Shown here one piece after another: positions 24,174-35,837 of a stretch of DNA of 64,000 bases. The notes below the pieces were generated by a model. The model had not been told where the DNA came from, made no database searches, and saw nothing but the letters and a program-made list of their open reading frames with translations. Within the stretch, counting starts at the first letter, position 1; the number at the start of each line of letters is the position of its first letter. Origin of the DNA: Toxoplasma gondii ME49 (Eukaryota > Apicomplexa > Conoidasida > Eucoccidiorida > Sarcocystidae); assembly GCF_000006565.2 (NCBI RefSeq), contig NC_031474.1:2515662-2579661 (forward strand). Reading direction: 5' to 3'. The position numbers and the translations under genes were made by a program.

Positions 24174-26498
24174 TCAGGCGTTAGCTCGTTCCTTGTGCAC
24201 AACCAGAGGCTCCCTAGCCTCCTTCTCTTCCTTTCCTCTTTCTTCTCTGAGCTTCTGAACACGCTGCATCTGCTGAAGCAGCAGTTCGAGCCTGCCCTTG
24301 ACCTTCACAAGTGCAGATTCAGACCGCCGACGTTCTTCAACCTGTAGCAGAAGAAGGACGAGCTGCTCCCTACCCGCGTCTGTTTGGGACAGCACTACGG
24401 CGTGTTGTTTGACGATTTCCTCTATCCATCCCCCCTTTGTGATAGAAGCCGCTGGGTTGGATTGTTGCTGCTGCACGAGGTGTTGAAGCAGCCGCAGAGC
24501 TTGTACTGGTGTTAACGAACCGACCGCTGCATTAACTTCTTTTTTATCCTTAGCTGTTGAAGTTAGGACTGTTTCCAGCAAACGCGCATCCGACGCTGTG
24601 AGAGCCTGGCGCAGAATGACGGCGACACTACTTCGTTCCCCTCCAGGAGCAGCACCGGCAGCGGCACCTGGCAAACCCTTAGCCTTCGACTGCTTCTTCT
24701 TCTTGCCGTCTGCCGTTGCATCGCCGCTGGCCTCTGCATCCTCTCCATCGGACTCTGTCACAGCCGCGATCGTCCTCTTGAGAGAAGCGGCCGGCAAGGG
24801 ACCCCGGCTTGGGGAATCTTCGTCTGCGCTGTCAGCGGCGCTGCCCGGCTTCTCTCCAGACTTCCGTGAGCTGCCGCCAGCGGCGCGCACTTCAGACAGC
24901 TTCAAAGCTTCGACACACGGGAGACCGAATTTCCCACTGTCGCGGGGAATCACCGGCAAGTAGAGCTCCTGACAACCTCGACCTGGCAAGGCGCGAGGCA
25001 GCAAAAGACACTGGAAAAGTGGCGTCGTGTGGCACCCACGAACTATACACAAGGGTTGCCTCGCCTCTGCTGGCTGGTTTGGCCGGGCACTCTGTCGGTG
25101 TTTCTTTGTACTCGGACTCGTTGCATTTTGCCCGTTTTCCGCCCCTTCGTTCTCATCGAGGTGTTGCATAAACCAGACGCCGGGGGTCGCCGCTGCGGCA
25201 GCCAGGGCCGGGATAGAGTCGAGCGACATCTTCGGGGAGATGCACGGAAACGAGACAGAGTCGATTTGCGCGAGTTTCACGAGGGAGAAGGACGGGCTGT
25301 CTGTCCCTTCCTTTTTCATTGCCCAGACGATAACGGCGTTGCTGCGAGAGAGAGCCACGACGGTCTGTGGCGTGTCTGGAGAGGCCGCTTCCTCGTCTCC
25401 ACTGTCGGAGTCGTCCTCCTCGCCCCCTGCGTCGCGCGTCGGCGGCAGGACCACCTGAACGAGGGCCTCGAAGTGGCTTCCGGAGCAGATAGGCTGCAGT
25501 TTCTTCGGCTTTCCTTTCGCAGCCGCCCGCTCCTCAGCGTCGACCGATCGGTCCGGGATCTTCCACACAACCACCTGAACGTGTTGTTCGTCTTTCCCAC
25601 TCCCGCTGAAGACGCCAGCGGCGAATCGCGCCTTCTTCTCAACAGCCACAGAGAGCGCGCCGGCGCCCGTCCCGCCCACGAGCTTCGCTCTCGGCCGCTG
25701 GTGCTGCACGTCGTACAAGACGACGCTGGCCGAGCTGCTGCCGACCTCCGGCGTCCCCCTGCGCAACGCGAGCAGGACGACATCTTCGTCAGCGTCTGCC
25801 GAAGGGTACGCGAGGAGGTTGTACGGCTTCGAGAGCTCGTCTTGCTGCAAGACACTCCCGTCCTGTGGATCGACAATGACAAGACTACTCCCCTCCGCTC
25901 CCCCGACCAGGGCGACGACGTTCCCTCCCGCGGCGGCGCTGCATCGGCCCAGCGCGCAAATAGGGAACTGTGAGGAGCCCGTAGCGCAGTCGAGGCCAGA
26001 GTCCGGACCGCTGCTGCATGAGTTCGCCTCTGGCCCTTCGCCGAGGTACGTGCTGAACAAGAGTTTGCTGTTCGACGCCGTCACATCTGCGGCCGCCAGC
26101 ATCCCGCGATCTGTGCCGATCAGCAGGCGCTCTGACATCCGCTTGGGTCCAGATGAAGAAACGAAGAGCAACGACGTGATGTTGTGACCGACGAACTGAC
26201 GTTGCCACTCCATCGAGAACTGCGGCTGGTAGTTCGAGACGAAGGGGGAACTGGGGGCTCCATCGCTTTCAGCAGCCCCGGCTGCAGTCGCAAACTCGCC
26301 CCCCGACGTCGCGTCCCAGACTTTCACTCGACTCCGAGGAAGGCGGCTCTCCGCGCTGTCGGAACTCCTCCCGCCGCTTGCCACCGCCGTTGCCAGAAAG
26401 CGGCCCGACGACGAGAAGGCCGACAGTGCAGAGGGAGGCGGCGCCAAGGGAGCAGGCACAAGAGCCTCCCTCGAATTCAAAGCGGACTCCTTTGGCAT
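24174..26498 (-). CDS. WD40/Utp12-domain protein, Utp5/WDR43-like
   Basis: A single uninterrupted frame of 774 residues. The first 430 or so residues form a degenerate WD40 beta-propeller: SSSGRFLATA followed by RSRVKVWDATSGG, then ITSLLF, LLIGTDRGML, VVVWKIPD and IVWAMKKEG segments. An acidic, Lys-rich low-complexity linker (about 520-620) precedes a C-terminal Utp12 domain at about 622-745 (RSSVAVILRQALTASDARLL, VQALRLLQHLV, GREQLVLLLLQVEERR). WD40 plus one Utp12 domain is the architecture of Utp5/WDR43, a nucleolar t-UTP component of the small-subunit processome acting in pre-18S rRNA processing and rDNA transcription. Utp4, Utp12 or Utp13 paralogues are alternatives, but their propellers are larger. 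The ATG at 26498 sits in GAAAATG context; the frame upstream only offers TTG. It is intronless while all its neighbours are spliced. Confidence 0.85.
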   Translation of the reverse strand: MPKESALNSREALVPAPLAPPPSALSAFSSSGRFLATAVASGGRSSDSAESRLPRSRVKVWDATSGGEFATAAGAAESDGAPSSPFVSNYQPQFSMEWQRQFVGHNITSLLFVSSSGPKRMSERLLIGTDRGMLAAADVTASNSKLLFSTYLGEGPEANSCSSGPDSGLDCATGSSQFPICALGRCSAAAGGNVVALVGGAEGSSLVIVDPQDGSVLQQDELSKPYNLLAYPSADADEDVVLLALRRGTPEVGSSSASVVLYDVQHQRPRAKLVGGTGAGALSVAVEKKARFAAGVFSGSGKDEQHVQVVVWKIPDRSVDAEERAAAKGKPKKLQPICSGSHFEALVQVVLPPTRDAGGEEDDSDSGDEEAASPDTPQTVVALSRSNAVIVWAMKKEGTDSPSFSLVKLAQIDSVSFPCISPKMSLDSIPALAAAAATPGVWFMQHLDENEGAENGQNATSPSTKKHRQSARPNQPAEARQPLCIVRGCHTTPLFQCLLLPRALPGRGCQELYLPVIPRDSGKFGLPCVEALKLSEVRAAGGSSRKSGEKPGSAADSADEDSPSRGPLPAASLKRTIAAVTESDGEDAEASGDATADGKKKKQSKAKGLPGAAAGAAPGGERSSVAVILRQALTASDARLLETVLTSTAKDKKEVNAAVGSLTPVQALRLLQHLVQQQQSNPAASITKGGWIEEIVKQHAVVLSQTDAGREQLVLLLLQVEERRRSESALVKVKGRLELLLQQMQRVQKLREERGKEEKEAREPLVVHKERANA

Positions 26499-28276
26499 TT
26501 TCAACAGTGCATGGACAAGGGAAAAATGAAACAAATGGAGGGAGAGCGAGGGCAGGCGAGAGGACTAGACGGATATCGACGTCTCTACACTCATCGACAG
26601 AATCGGAAGAACCAAGTGGTGACGTGAAGGCCCACGCTTCAACAAAGAAGTACGAGCACATTCATGGCGCGAGGCACAGGCATAGCAAAGCGTTCGAGAC
26701 AGTGTATCGGAAATTCGGAAATCGACGGCGTTGTGCCCAGAACGTGACGGAAAAGAGCCGTGAGACGAACTAACTTCGCGCAGGCAGCGGTCAAAGTGGC
26801 AAACGCGCGGGCGGGAACAACGGAAGTCGGACAAGAGCATTTGCTGATGCGCCGGATGTCCCTTTCAGACGGAAGAAAGAGAAAATGTGAGAATGAATGA
26901 AAGCGATTCTACGGACATAACCCCAGATGCCTCAAGAAATCCTCCGTTGACCAATTCGGCTTACACGCGTGTGGGGCCAGCAAAGAGGGTCGCGGGTGAA
27001 CAGGGGAGCAACTTGCTGTAAAGATCCCTTCTTTCCCTTCGTGGAGTTCGGCAATGTACCTTTACCCCCCATTGACAATTTTCGGAGCAGAAAAGGTTCG
27101 CTGAACCGCCGGGTATCATCGGCCAAGGCAACGTCCCTATGCCCGTCCCACAACGTCTGGATGTCGAGGAAAAACAGAGCAGGACCCGCCCACGAAACGA
27201 GTTCGCTGCTCCCCGCCTGCGGCAGTTGAAGCGAAAGCCTTCCTCTGTGTGTCTGGAAAGCGGAGATGGTAACTTAAGAAACAGATGCAGTACAGACAAA
27301 GAGACGACACAGAAGTAGCGGGTTTCCTAGTGCTCAGAGGCGTGACGTGAATATCGACGGGGAGAGAAAAGAAGCCCCGCTCGACAGCAGAGTGCCGGCG
27401 GGTTGCCTGGAAAGGTTTTTCGCGCAGACGTTTTTGCATGTGCAAGAGAAGGCTGGACGGATGAGTCCCTCGAAATCCTTCAGGTGCTCTCGCAGAGGAG
27501 CAGAGAAAAGCAAGGAATTTCACATCATCGGCCTCCTCTCGCCGCTCCTCTAAAGAAGGAACTGAAAACGACGTAGCTTTGCTGTAGAGTCGGCTCTCTT
27601 GCTGACCGACGCGTCTTTTCTGCTTGACGTACGAGGACGGCAAACGCTCTCGGCTGCTCTAAAGCTGATTCTTTCAGCGAGACTGATGATGCAGGCTTCT
27701 GTTCACCTGTGTCGATGTCGGATATCCCGCATGTTTCTCTCCCGTTAGATTCCACTTGCAACGTCTTTGGAGCCGCCGTCTGCGGCCTCTGTCGGCAGAT
27801 CTGTCGCGCCGTTCTGACGCGCTGGTAGATCGTAGTTCACCTTGACGTTGTACGTACACCTGACCAGGTGTTTGACGCGTGACTCGAACTGTGCAGGCTT
27901 CACTTTTACTTTTCTGCAGCTGAGAACGCCGCTGTTTGTTCCCAGTACGGCAGCGAATTTCTCCGTCTGTATCTCGTCTCGTATCTTTCAGTCCGCAATA
28001 CCACCGTCTCTTGTTACCTTCACATAGTGGTCTTCACAGATTCCATGAGCCACTCTCTTTTACAAAGGTCGGATCCGTTCACCTATGACACAAGTAAATC
28101 TGCGTGCCGCGTCACTTCCAGGACGCCAGACCTGCGCGTTTGGCCCAGTCGGGAGGCCTCTATCTCACTCCCCGTTTTTGCCGTACTCAGCGATCACACT
28201 GACACGCATGCAAGTCGGGAATTTCCAGGGAAGTCCAGGTGTGCGTGAATCGTACAGGACTGTCTAGACCGGCAGG
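26499..28276. other. Divergent intergenic region, Utp5-like / UXT-like
   Basis: This 1.8-kb region separates the start codons of two divergent genes and should carry both promoters. Short open frames on both strands look like chance. One AGAGACG word lies on the minus strand near the Utp5-like start. No TATA element or repeat is evident. Confidence 0.6.
26580..26586 (-). promoter_or_regulatory. WGAGACG-type promoter word
   Basis: The minus strand reads AGAGACG about 85 bases upstream of the Utp5-like ATG. WGAGACG is a described Toxoplasma promoter element that works in either orientation. A 7-mer can occur by chance, so the assignment rests on position only. Confidence 0.3.
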
Positions 28277-30613
28277 ATGACTGCGACGGCTGACAGAGAA
28301 GGGATGGATCTCCAGCAGCTCGTGCTGCGGAGCGAGAGCGTCGTCGACGATGTGCTGCGGCAGCAACTCAAGGAAGTGCAGCGACAACAGGATAAAGTCT
28401 TTCACGAGCTTCTGAGTGTGTAAGTTCGACCTTCTCCCGTGGAAAAAAGACTTTTTCCCGAGGAAACTCCGTGCGTTTTCCTCAAACGGAGATGGCCACG
28501 CTGTCTGCGTATATCTGCAAACGAATTCAGGAAGGCATGGGAAGATCGCGAATACATGGCCGTCCAGACGGTTGTGGTGCAAGGAAAAGCCGTCGATTCG
28601 ACGGCTTTGTCTCTCCGTGTGCAGGTTCTCCTCTTGTGGAAATTTCCGGAGTGCCCTTGTTCCTCCCTCTTCGCTTAGTTTCCTGCCTTTCTCGCCTATC
28701 CCGGCCTTCTCCAGCTGCGGACAGGCTGCGCGCTGGTGGTGTTCAACTGTGTGTGTACGCCTGGCGTTGTCACAGCAACGTGAGGGAGCCACAGCGTTGT
28801 TGAGTGTGAATTTGATTGGCTTTCTACAGTGGAAAACCCCCGCGTCTAATGGAGGCAGTTGCCGACCGGACGGCTGGTTCGCCATAAGGCGCGTGCGCCA
28901 TTCCGTGACATGTGGATTTCTGCATATGTCGCAGACAACGCCTGCTGGACTATCTTCCCCTGCTTGAACATCAGCAGAAAGAGCAGCTGAGTGCTCTGCG
29001 GCGGCACCGCAAGGCGTTGCGTGAGCTTCGGCTCCTCACAGGGCCTCGGCAGGCGTCCTCGGATTCTGAAGACGAAGGGGGGGGAGAAGGCAGCGACGCC
29101 AAGGGAGACGGAAAGCAAGGGAAGACGGCGGAGCGCTCGGCCAAGTCCAAGAAGAAGGCGGACCAGCCTCCGGTGCCCGTTGACGCACTGGTGAATATCG
29201 GATGCAACACCTACCTCAAGGCACGGGGGTAAGGACAGAGAGAAGGAAGAGACGGGGACAAAGAGAAATTGAAACTCGACTCGCATCACACACGGATATC
29301 TGCTCCAGTTTCAGAGAACGGGCGCGCGTCTGTCTTTCGCAACCTAGCATTACGCAGTCATGGCGACACAGCGCTGCACATCGATATCCTATTGCCGACA
29401 TTTCTGCAGTTCCTCCCGGGTACGGGAGATGCGTCCCAAAGCATCTGGCCTGTGCGTGGAGTGCACGAACGACTTTTTTGAATAGATGTTGGTGGGAAGA
29501 GTTCTAGTGCGCCCAGTTTGCTGCGCGACCCACTTTCGGTCAGTTTCAAACGAAGCTCGCGCCCTGCAAGTGCGGATGCTTGCGGGAGACCATTGATCAA
29601 CTGTCTGGTGCCCTGGCCATCTGCAGCGACGACGTTGGAAAGCTTCTTGTCAAGGTGGGGTTCCAGTTCTACCTCGAAATGACTCTCGAAGAAGCAGCGG
29701 ACTTCCTCACCAAGAAAGAAGCGATCTTGCTCAAGTGAGTCAAATATCGTTTTCAGTCTACTTCTCTTCCCACGTGTCTGCACGTGTAAATACATTTGGA
29801 TATCTAGATCGGTGTAGGTCTGTGCATTTGCATACTTCGGTTTCCGTACCCTTCTACGCACACTGAGTGCATTTTAGTTCGTTTCCTTTTTCCCTGCTGG
29901 TGTTCGCTGCAAAAGAGATAGACGGATGTCGAGGATAATACTCCATGCGCGCCTCAAGTTATCTTCTGTTCTCCTTCATATAATTCGCTCTTGACCAGAT
30001 TTACCTCGCGTCTGCGTTACTGTTTGTCTTTTCACGGTGCTTCTTCGATGCAGAAAGTACGACCACTGGAGTGCCAAGTGCGCAGACATCAAGGCTCAAA
30101 TTCAGGTGGTACGTGAGGTGCCAGGGGCGTTCGGCAATTTTGACCTCTGTCACTGTCACTCTTGTAGAACGTCATTTGCCCCGAGACCGGGTGTAGGTGT
30201 TTTTTCATGTTTCTGCTCGATCATGAGAAGGGTATCTTCTCTTGGAAGACGACGAGCGACAATAGCAATTTGCATTTCTTAACGGTGCGGCTCTTAGCGT
30301 GACCTTTTATCTCGAATTGGGTCTCGGTTCCAGCCCGAGTGTTCGTGATTGTGCTGTCGGGAGCATCTGCAGATACAGATTTGTACACACATGCAGCTGG
30401 ATCCGGGTATCGATGTACACACATTGATCAAACTTTTAGAAGCAAGCAAAGCGTTTTTATCAACACAGTGATTAGTGGACGTGCTCGACGGACAGGTGAT
30501 TCTCTCGTTTAGCTTCTTTTCCCCGCGTTTGTGTGCATGTGTCTCTTCAGTTGCTGCAAGCCATCGCGGCAGTCGTTGAGGAACCGGCGCTACGAGAGTT
30601 CCCATACGCCTGA
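28277..30613 (+). CDS. UXT: UXT-like prefoldin-family protein
   Basis: Five exons, 28277-28419, 28935-29228, 29627-29734, 30055-30109 and 30551-30613, encode 220 residues. The N-terminal helix (about 10-83) ends in QQKEQLSALRRHRKALRELR. The beta-hairpin core reads VNIGCNTYLKARG, then LLVKVGFQFYLEMTLEEAAD, and a C-terminal helix contains IKAQIQVLLQA. Order and spacing match UXT/ART-27, an alpha-class prefoldin subunit that joins URI1 and the R2TP/PAQosome chaperone for RNA polymerase and snoRNP assembly. Human UXT is about 157 residues; the extra length is mainly an acidic-then-basic insertion at about 84-127 (SSDSEDEGGGEGSD, SKKKAD) between the first helix and the hairpin. Prefoldin subunits 3 or 5 are alternatives, but the LELTLxEA-like motif favours UXT. 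The last exon has two in-frame donors, at 30107 and 30110; the second keeps the conserved hydrophobic residue. Confidence 0.82.
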
Positions 30614-31839
30614 CTTTGTTCCCGGCAGCCGATGCATGCGCAACCGATAACGGATTGACTGTGCTCTCTCTTCAGCGCATGGGCGCCAGTTACCTGTATT
30701 ACCTGTCTCGAGTAGCATATATATATATATATACTTATCGGTATGATTATCTGTTGTCTTTAACCCTTTGGATACACGTGTAAAATCTATAAATTTTCGG
30801 ATGTTTATTTTATACCTACATGCGTTTCGGCGTTTGGTATGAGAAAGATCATCTACACAGTGGTGTGTAGGTGTGCCCCTGCAGTGTTTGAAGGGCGCAG
30901 CTACATGCACGAGATTGTATTTTTGGTGCGTAAAGAGGCAGTCTGAGACACAGAGTTTTGCGCAGGTTTTAAGAGTCACTTCTTCCACTGCTTTCCCCTT
31001 TCGTTGCCTGCCTGGTGACCTTCCTGTTCAACCAGTCTCTCGACGCAACTCTAGCAAGTATAGACAGGAGAAAATGCGTCGACGAAACAATCTTTTCAGT
31101 CTCTCTTGCGCTGCCCGGGCTGCGATCGCGACAGTGGCGATATGATGGACATTTACCCGTTTCCCTGTCTCAAGCAGCTGAGTGGTCAACTGGCGGACTC
31201 TGTTCTTGGCATTAGGCGTCTCCTTCGCGCTGTCAACTTCATCGGTACACCAGGTGCGCAATGGCGATTTCCGTTTCCAACTCCCACAGAATCGACGGAT
31301 AAAAATGGCCGCAAGAGCCTGTGTGACTGCTTCTCACTGAAACGCGCAAAACTCTCAAAACCGAGTTTGAGGTGTGCTGCGTTCGGGACCTCTTTAGGCA
31401 GAAGGCAGATGCTAGAGACTTACACTTGCGCTGGAACACAGTTGCATTCGATAGTCCACAGAGTCCTCCCTCTGTCTTTCTCTGCACATTGCCTCTACAG
31501 TCCAAGGATTTTGAAGAATGCGCAGAATCCTCGACCTGGGTCTGAGCGAGGCACCGCGCGGAAGGGAGGGGATTCACCAAATTCTGTATTACATGTAAAT
31601 CTGGTAGAATCGTAACTACTCCACCTGTTGAGATAGCAGACACCTGCAGACTGCATGAGCAACCGACGCGAAGACTGGCGGAACAGTCCGGTGAAAATCT
31701 CGTCGATTTCTCGCTTTCGCAAGTTAACGGAACGAACGGTTCGTTTTTGTAGGAACAAATGGACTCTCAGCGTGTCACGCAACTGCTACGATTAGAGTCT
31801 CAGATGACTCATCAGTGCCCAAGTCTCTCAACCTCTACA

Positions 31840-31911
31840 TATATATATATATATAATATATATTTGTATATATATATATATATATAATATATTTGTATAT
31901 ATATCTATATC
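31840..31911. repeat. (AT)n microsatellite
   Basis: Three runs of alternating TA separated by AATATATTTG-like spacers, in the intergenic region 1.2 kb downstream of the UXT-like gene. Confidence 0.9.
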
Positions 31912-32226
31912 AACACATAACAACAGGCATCAATGTATGTGCATACATGTAAGCAGATGTATATGGCGTGACGGGGAAATCCGACGCGCACACGGAAGTA
32001 CACATTTGGATTTGGAGGCGCCCCTGGCTCTAGCCTTCACTATCCAGAAAATATTTCTGTTGGAGGAGAGCGAGGCTGTTTCACTTCCAATACCGTCTCA
32101 GCCTCTGCCTTTCTCCCTACCGACTCCATTCGTTCACGGTCGCTTCGCTCCTCTCATTCAGACTGCATTTACCCTGCCTGGCTATCCATCCGCTGAAACT
32201 TCCAAGTACAGAAAGAGATGTATATG

Positions 32227-32340
32227 CTTATAGAGAGAGAGAGATACAAAAAGAGATAGATAATCATATATATATGTAGACACAGAGAGAGGGAGCTACA
32301 TGAATAAGTCAATATATGTAGAGAGAGCTACAAAAACAAA
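32227..32340. repeat. GAGA- and AT-rich simple sequence
   Basis: Short GAGAGA runs are interspersed with ATATAT and AAAAAGAGATAG words, with two partial copies of an AGAGAGAGNTACA-like unit. Imperfect and without coding potential. Confidence 0.7.
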
Positions 32341-35140
32341 TGTAGAAATACTTTTCGTTCCATGTAGACAAGTCATGTTTCCTGCCTCCTCGCCGTGTGG
32401 CTTTTGTGAAATGAGGAAAAGTTGAATATCCAAAAATTCGGCGTTATTCTTCAGATCGCCGCTCTTTTGTCGAGCTGCACGTTACCGCTTGAGATTCTCT
32501 CGCTTCTTCAACCGCTGCTTGTCCGTTTTTCTTCGATTTCTCCGAGCGCCGCAGCCTGGTTGCTCCCGGCATCGGGCCGTTTCTGTCGCGCAGCCGAAAC
32601 CCAATGAGACAGGAAGTGAACTTTCTCGCAGATTCTCCGTGGACAGCGAGAAAGCTCAGCATTTCCGTTTCTCAGAGTTCCGGCAAAGTTAGCTTTGCGT
32701 GCTCTGCCTGCGTCTAGGGTCGTTTTTTGTGTGGCCGGGCCAGCCCGGCTCTCTCCTTCCAGTTTACCGGGTGCGGCTTTCTGGGAGCAACGGGAGCGAG
32801 GACTGATAAACAGCACCTATTCCAAGATCTCTGCTTTGCTGCCATTCGCCTGTCACTTCTGCTGCCTCGGTGGACCGCAAAAAACACAAGGAAATGCTTT
32901 TTTTCCAGTGTTCTCCACCGCCAACCTCCCAGGGAGGCGCTGTGTTGGCAGCGCGGCGCATGCAGTGACTCGCGACTCAACAGGCAAGAAGACGGGAGAC
33001 CGTCTTCAGGTCTCTCTTCTCTCCGGACCACAAGTTTTTCTTGTTCTTTCTGGACTCTGTCTCTTCTTCTTCTCCTCTTCTCGGGGCGCCTTTCTTTCGA
33101 GAAAGGAATTCCATTCCTGGCACTCGCTCGTGAGTGACTTTGCTTTCTTGAGCAGGCCCAGGAGACGTCGAATCGCTCAAGCACAACCGGGGAATTTGTC
33201 TTCAGTTTCGGACTAGCGGGACCAAAAGGGAAACAGGACTTCTTTTATTCGCAACAGCTCGCAATTTTTTTCAGCTTCTCAGAGAGCCTCGGTGTAGAGC
33301 CGTAAACAGGTATCCTGCGAGAATCTCTCGTCTCAACTTGGACCTTTCCTCATCGTTCAGCAGGACCAGTCCTTTGCTTTCATGTTCTGCCCTTTCTCGT
33401 TTTTCCTTCGTCTGCTCTTGTTGTGCTCTTCTCTTCTTATGGTTCGTGGACTCGGTCCGACAGAACGAGGACTTCCCTTGTGTCTGCTGCAGGCGGATTT
33501 CTTTGAAAGACCTCGCCTTTTGTTCGCTCTTCTTCTGCCCTCTTGTCTCCGTTGCCATTTTCTTCCATACGTTCAAACGCATGCCTTCTTGTGCTGAGCG
33601 TTTTCTCCTTAATCTGAAGCCTCCCCGTTCGCTTTTTCAAGTCCTTTCCGTAGCGTTCTTCTCCCCTGTGCCGATTTCCCTCGTGCTCAGCTGACACTGT
33701 CCACTCCTATCATTCTTTTCAGACGAGGTCTTGACTGTTCTCTGCCTCTTTTGTCTCCTCCGTTCTCCGCCTCCATCTCCTCTCTGTTTCTGTGGAGCGC
33801 GTCTGTTTGTGCGTATCTTCTGTCCTGTTCTCTGTCGCCTTGTGTCACCTATCCCCCTCCTCGTTCCCTTCTGTGCCCTTTTTCTTTTCTTTCTCCACTC
33901 GCATGGTCTCGTGGTTTCCATCCCGCTGCCTGCAGACCTCCTCCTCGCCTCGGAGTTCCTGTTTTTGTCTCTCCTGTGTCGTCCAGAGGTTTCGGTGAAC
34001 TCCTGTGGGGCTCAGCTGTCTGTACAGTGGTGAAAGTTCGGTGCGCGAGGCTGACCTCTCGGTGCGGCTTCTCGCTTTCCGTGCGACGCCGGCTCGAGCG
34101 GCTTGCCGTTCTTCATCTGGCCTGCCTTTCTCTCTTGGCGCATTTCAGTGAAAATGTGCCAATCTCTCTGAGGCGTTGCTCTGCTCGCTAGGGTCGCGAA
34201 CGACTCGCGGTATCCCCTCGAGGCGGCAACTGAAAATCTCTTTTGAATCGCGCGAGTCGGACCGGCCTTTCGTCCTGTCCTCTCTCCGCCTGATCCGTGT
34301 ATAGGTTTGGTCACCTCGACCCTGTCTTGGCCAGAAAGAAAAACGCGACAGACGGCGGGAACGCCACTGTCGGAGCGCGAGAGACAAAACAGATGAATCC
34401 GCTCTTCTTTCCACTTCTACAGATGCATCGTTGAGCAGGTTCCGAGGCCGAAATCTAGTGGACAGGTGCACACATGCGTTACACGGTCTGGAAATGTTGA
34501 GATCCTTTGCACTGGGCTCTTGACGCGCTCATCTTCGTCAACTCGAAGCGTCTGTTCTTTCTCCTGCTCGGTCTGCGTCTCCTCTGACAACAGAACCTTT
34601 CGGGTGTGTCGCCTCGATCGACGCGGACGTCTCGTCTCTGGTGCATGCATGCTGGCTGTTCGTCTACCCCTTTCCACTTCAGACGTTCCGCTTCTTCCGC
34701 TTCTCTCGCGTTTTCCTTCTCGCGCTTGCGTCGCTGGAAAGCACTGGGAAACGACGGGGCTGCATGCGATTCGGGAAGAGGAGAATCAAGAGGTATGCGC
34801 GGAGGACCTGAGCATGGAAGGACTGTCCATCGCTAAAAGAGAGGCGAAACGGCTTGGTGTTCTCCCAGGGATGCACTGCGTTGCGGTCTGACGTCTCCGA
34901 TCTTCCCCACTGAGTCCGTGGGTCTCTCGCGTCTCTCTCGGACTCTCTTTGTCTCAGTCCTGCCGGTTTTTTTTCTGTCGTCTGTCTGCCGTGTTGTGCA
35001 TCTCTCTTTCTCGTGGCGGCCCTCTCGTCCTCACGTCTTTCTAAACGCTCGTAGGTGCCCGTTTTTTTCTCCTGCGACTTCCTCTCTGTGCGAGCGTCCT
35101 GTTCGTTTTCGCTGCCTCTTCTTCCTCTCCGGTCTCCACC

Positions 35141-35790
35141 ATGGCTTTCGCGAGCGACATCTCCAAGATGATGATGGCGGCGCGTCCGCCGCCGAACCGT
35201 CTGCTCTCGGGAGGTTCGTCGCTGCTTCAGCGCAGCCAGAGTTCCGGATCGCTTGCTTCCCAGCTGAGTTTTTCTTCTCGCGGAAGTCTGCCATCGGGAA
35301 CTCAGGAGCAGCAGTTTCTGGCGGCGACTGCTGCGCAGTCTCGTCCGCCTGCGAAGAACGCGTTTCTCGCCTCGAGTCTGGAGGCCAATGCGCGTCTGCG
35401 CCTCTCTCCGGGAGCGGAAGGCAAGAGCCGCGGAAGCGCGACCGCGCAGGGCGCTCAGGCGAACTCGCAGGGGATGGTCGTCCTCTTTCGCGGGCAACAA
35501 ACTGGCGTTGGGTTCCTCCTGAATAAACTGCTGGAAGTTCTCAAGAAGGAGGCGGGCCGCAGCTTCCACGTAAAGGAAGTCGAAAAGAGTCTCATTCAAA
35601 TTGGATTCAGTGGTCTCCATCCTTTCTTCCAACCCAGTAAGGCGGTAACGCAACTGCAGCTCACACAAACGTCCTGATCTGCGCGCATGCTCGTAGAGGT
35701 GTGTGTCTGTTTTCTCAGATATCCCTCTCCGTCTTTCTTCTTACAACGGCGTCTGCCTACAGATGCATGTCTGTGTTCATAGTCACATAT

Positions 35791-35837
<47 letters not shown>

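Larger units (their letters stand above)
30614..35140. other. Intergenic region upstream of TFIIE-beta gene
   Basis: A 4.5-kb stretch without a supportable gene. It holds AT repeats at 30716-30734 and 31840-31911, a GAGA/AT-rich block at 32227-32340, and from about 32690 to 35130 a strongly pyrimidine-skewed plus strand that probably includes the promoter and leader of the downstream gene. The longest plus-strand frames (for example 32695-33216) are low-complexity Ser/Leu/Arg. Confidence 0.6.

Noticed and set aside
25029..25973. Plus-strand open frame of 314 codons
   Set aside because: It is antisense to the WD40 region of the Utp5-like gene and is Arg/Leu/Asp-rich, as expected for a shadow frame in GC-rich coding DNA.
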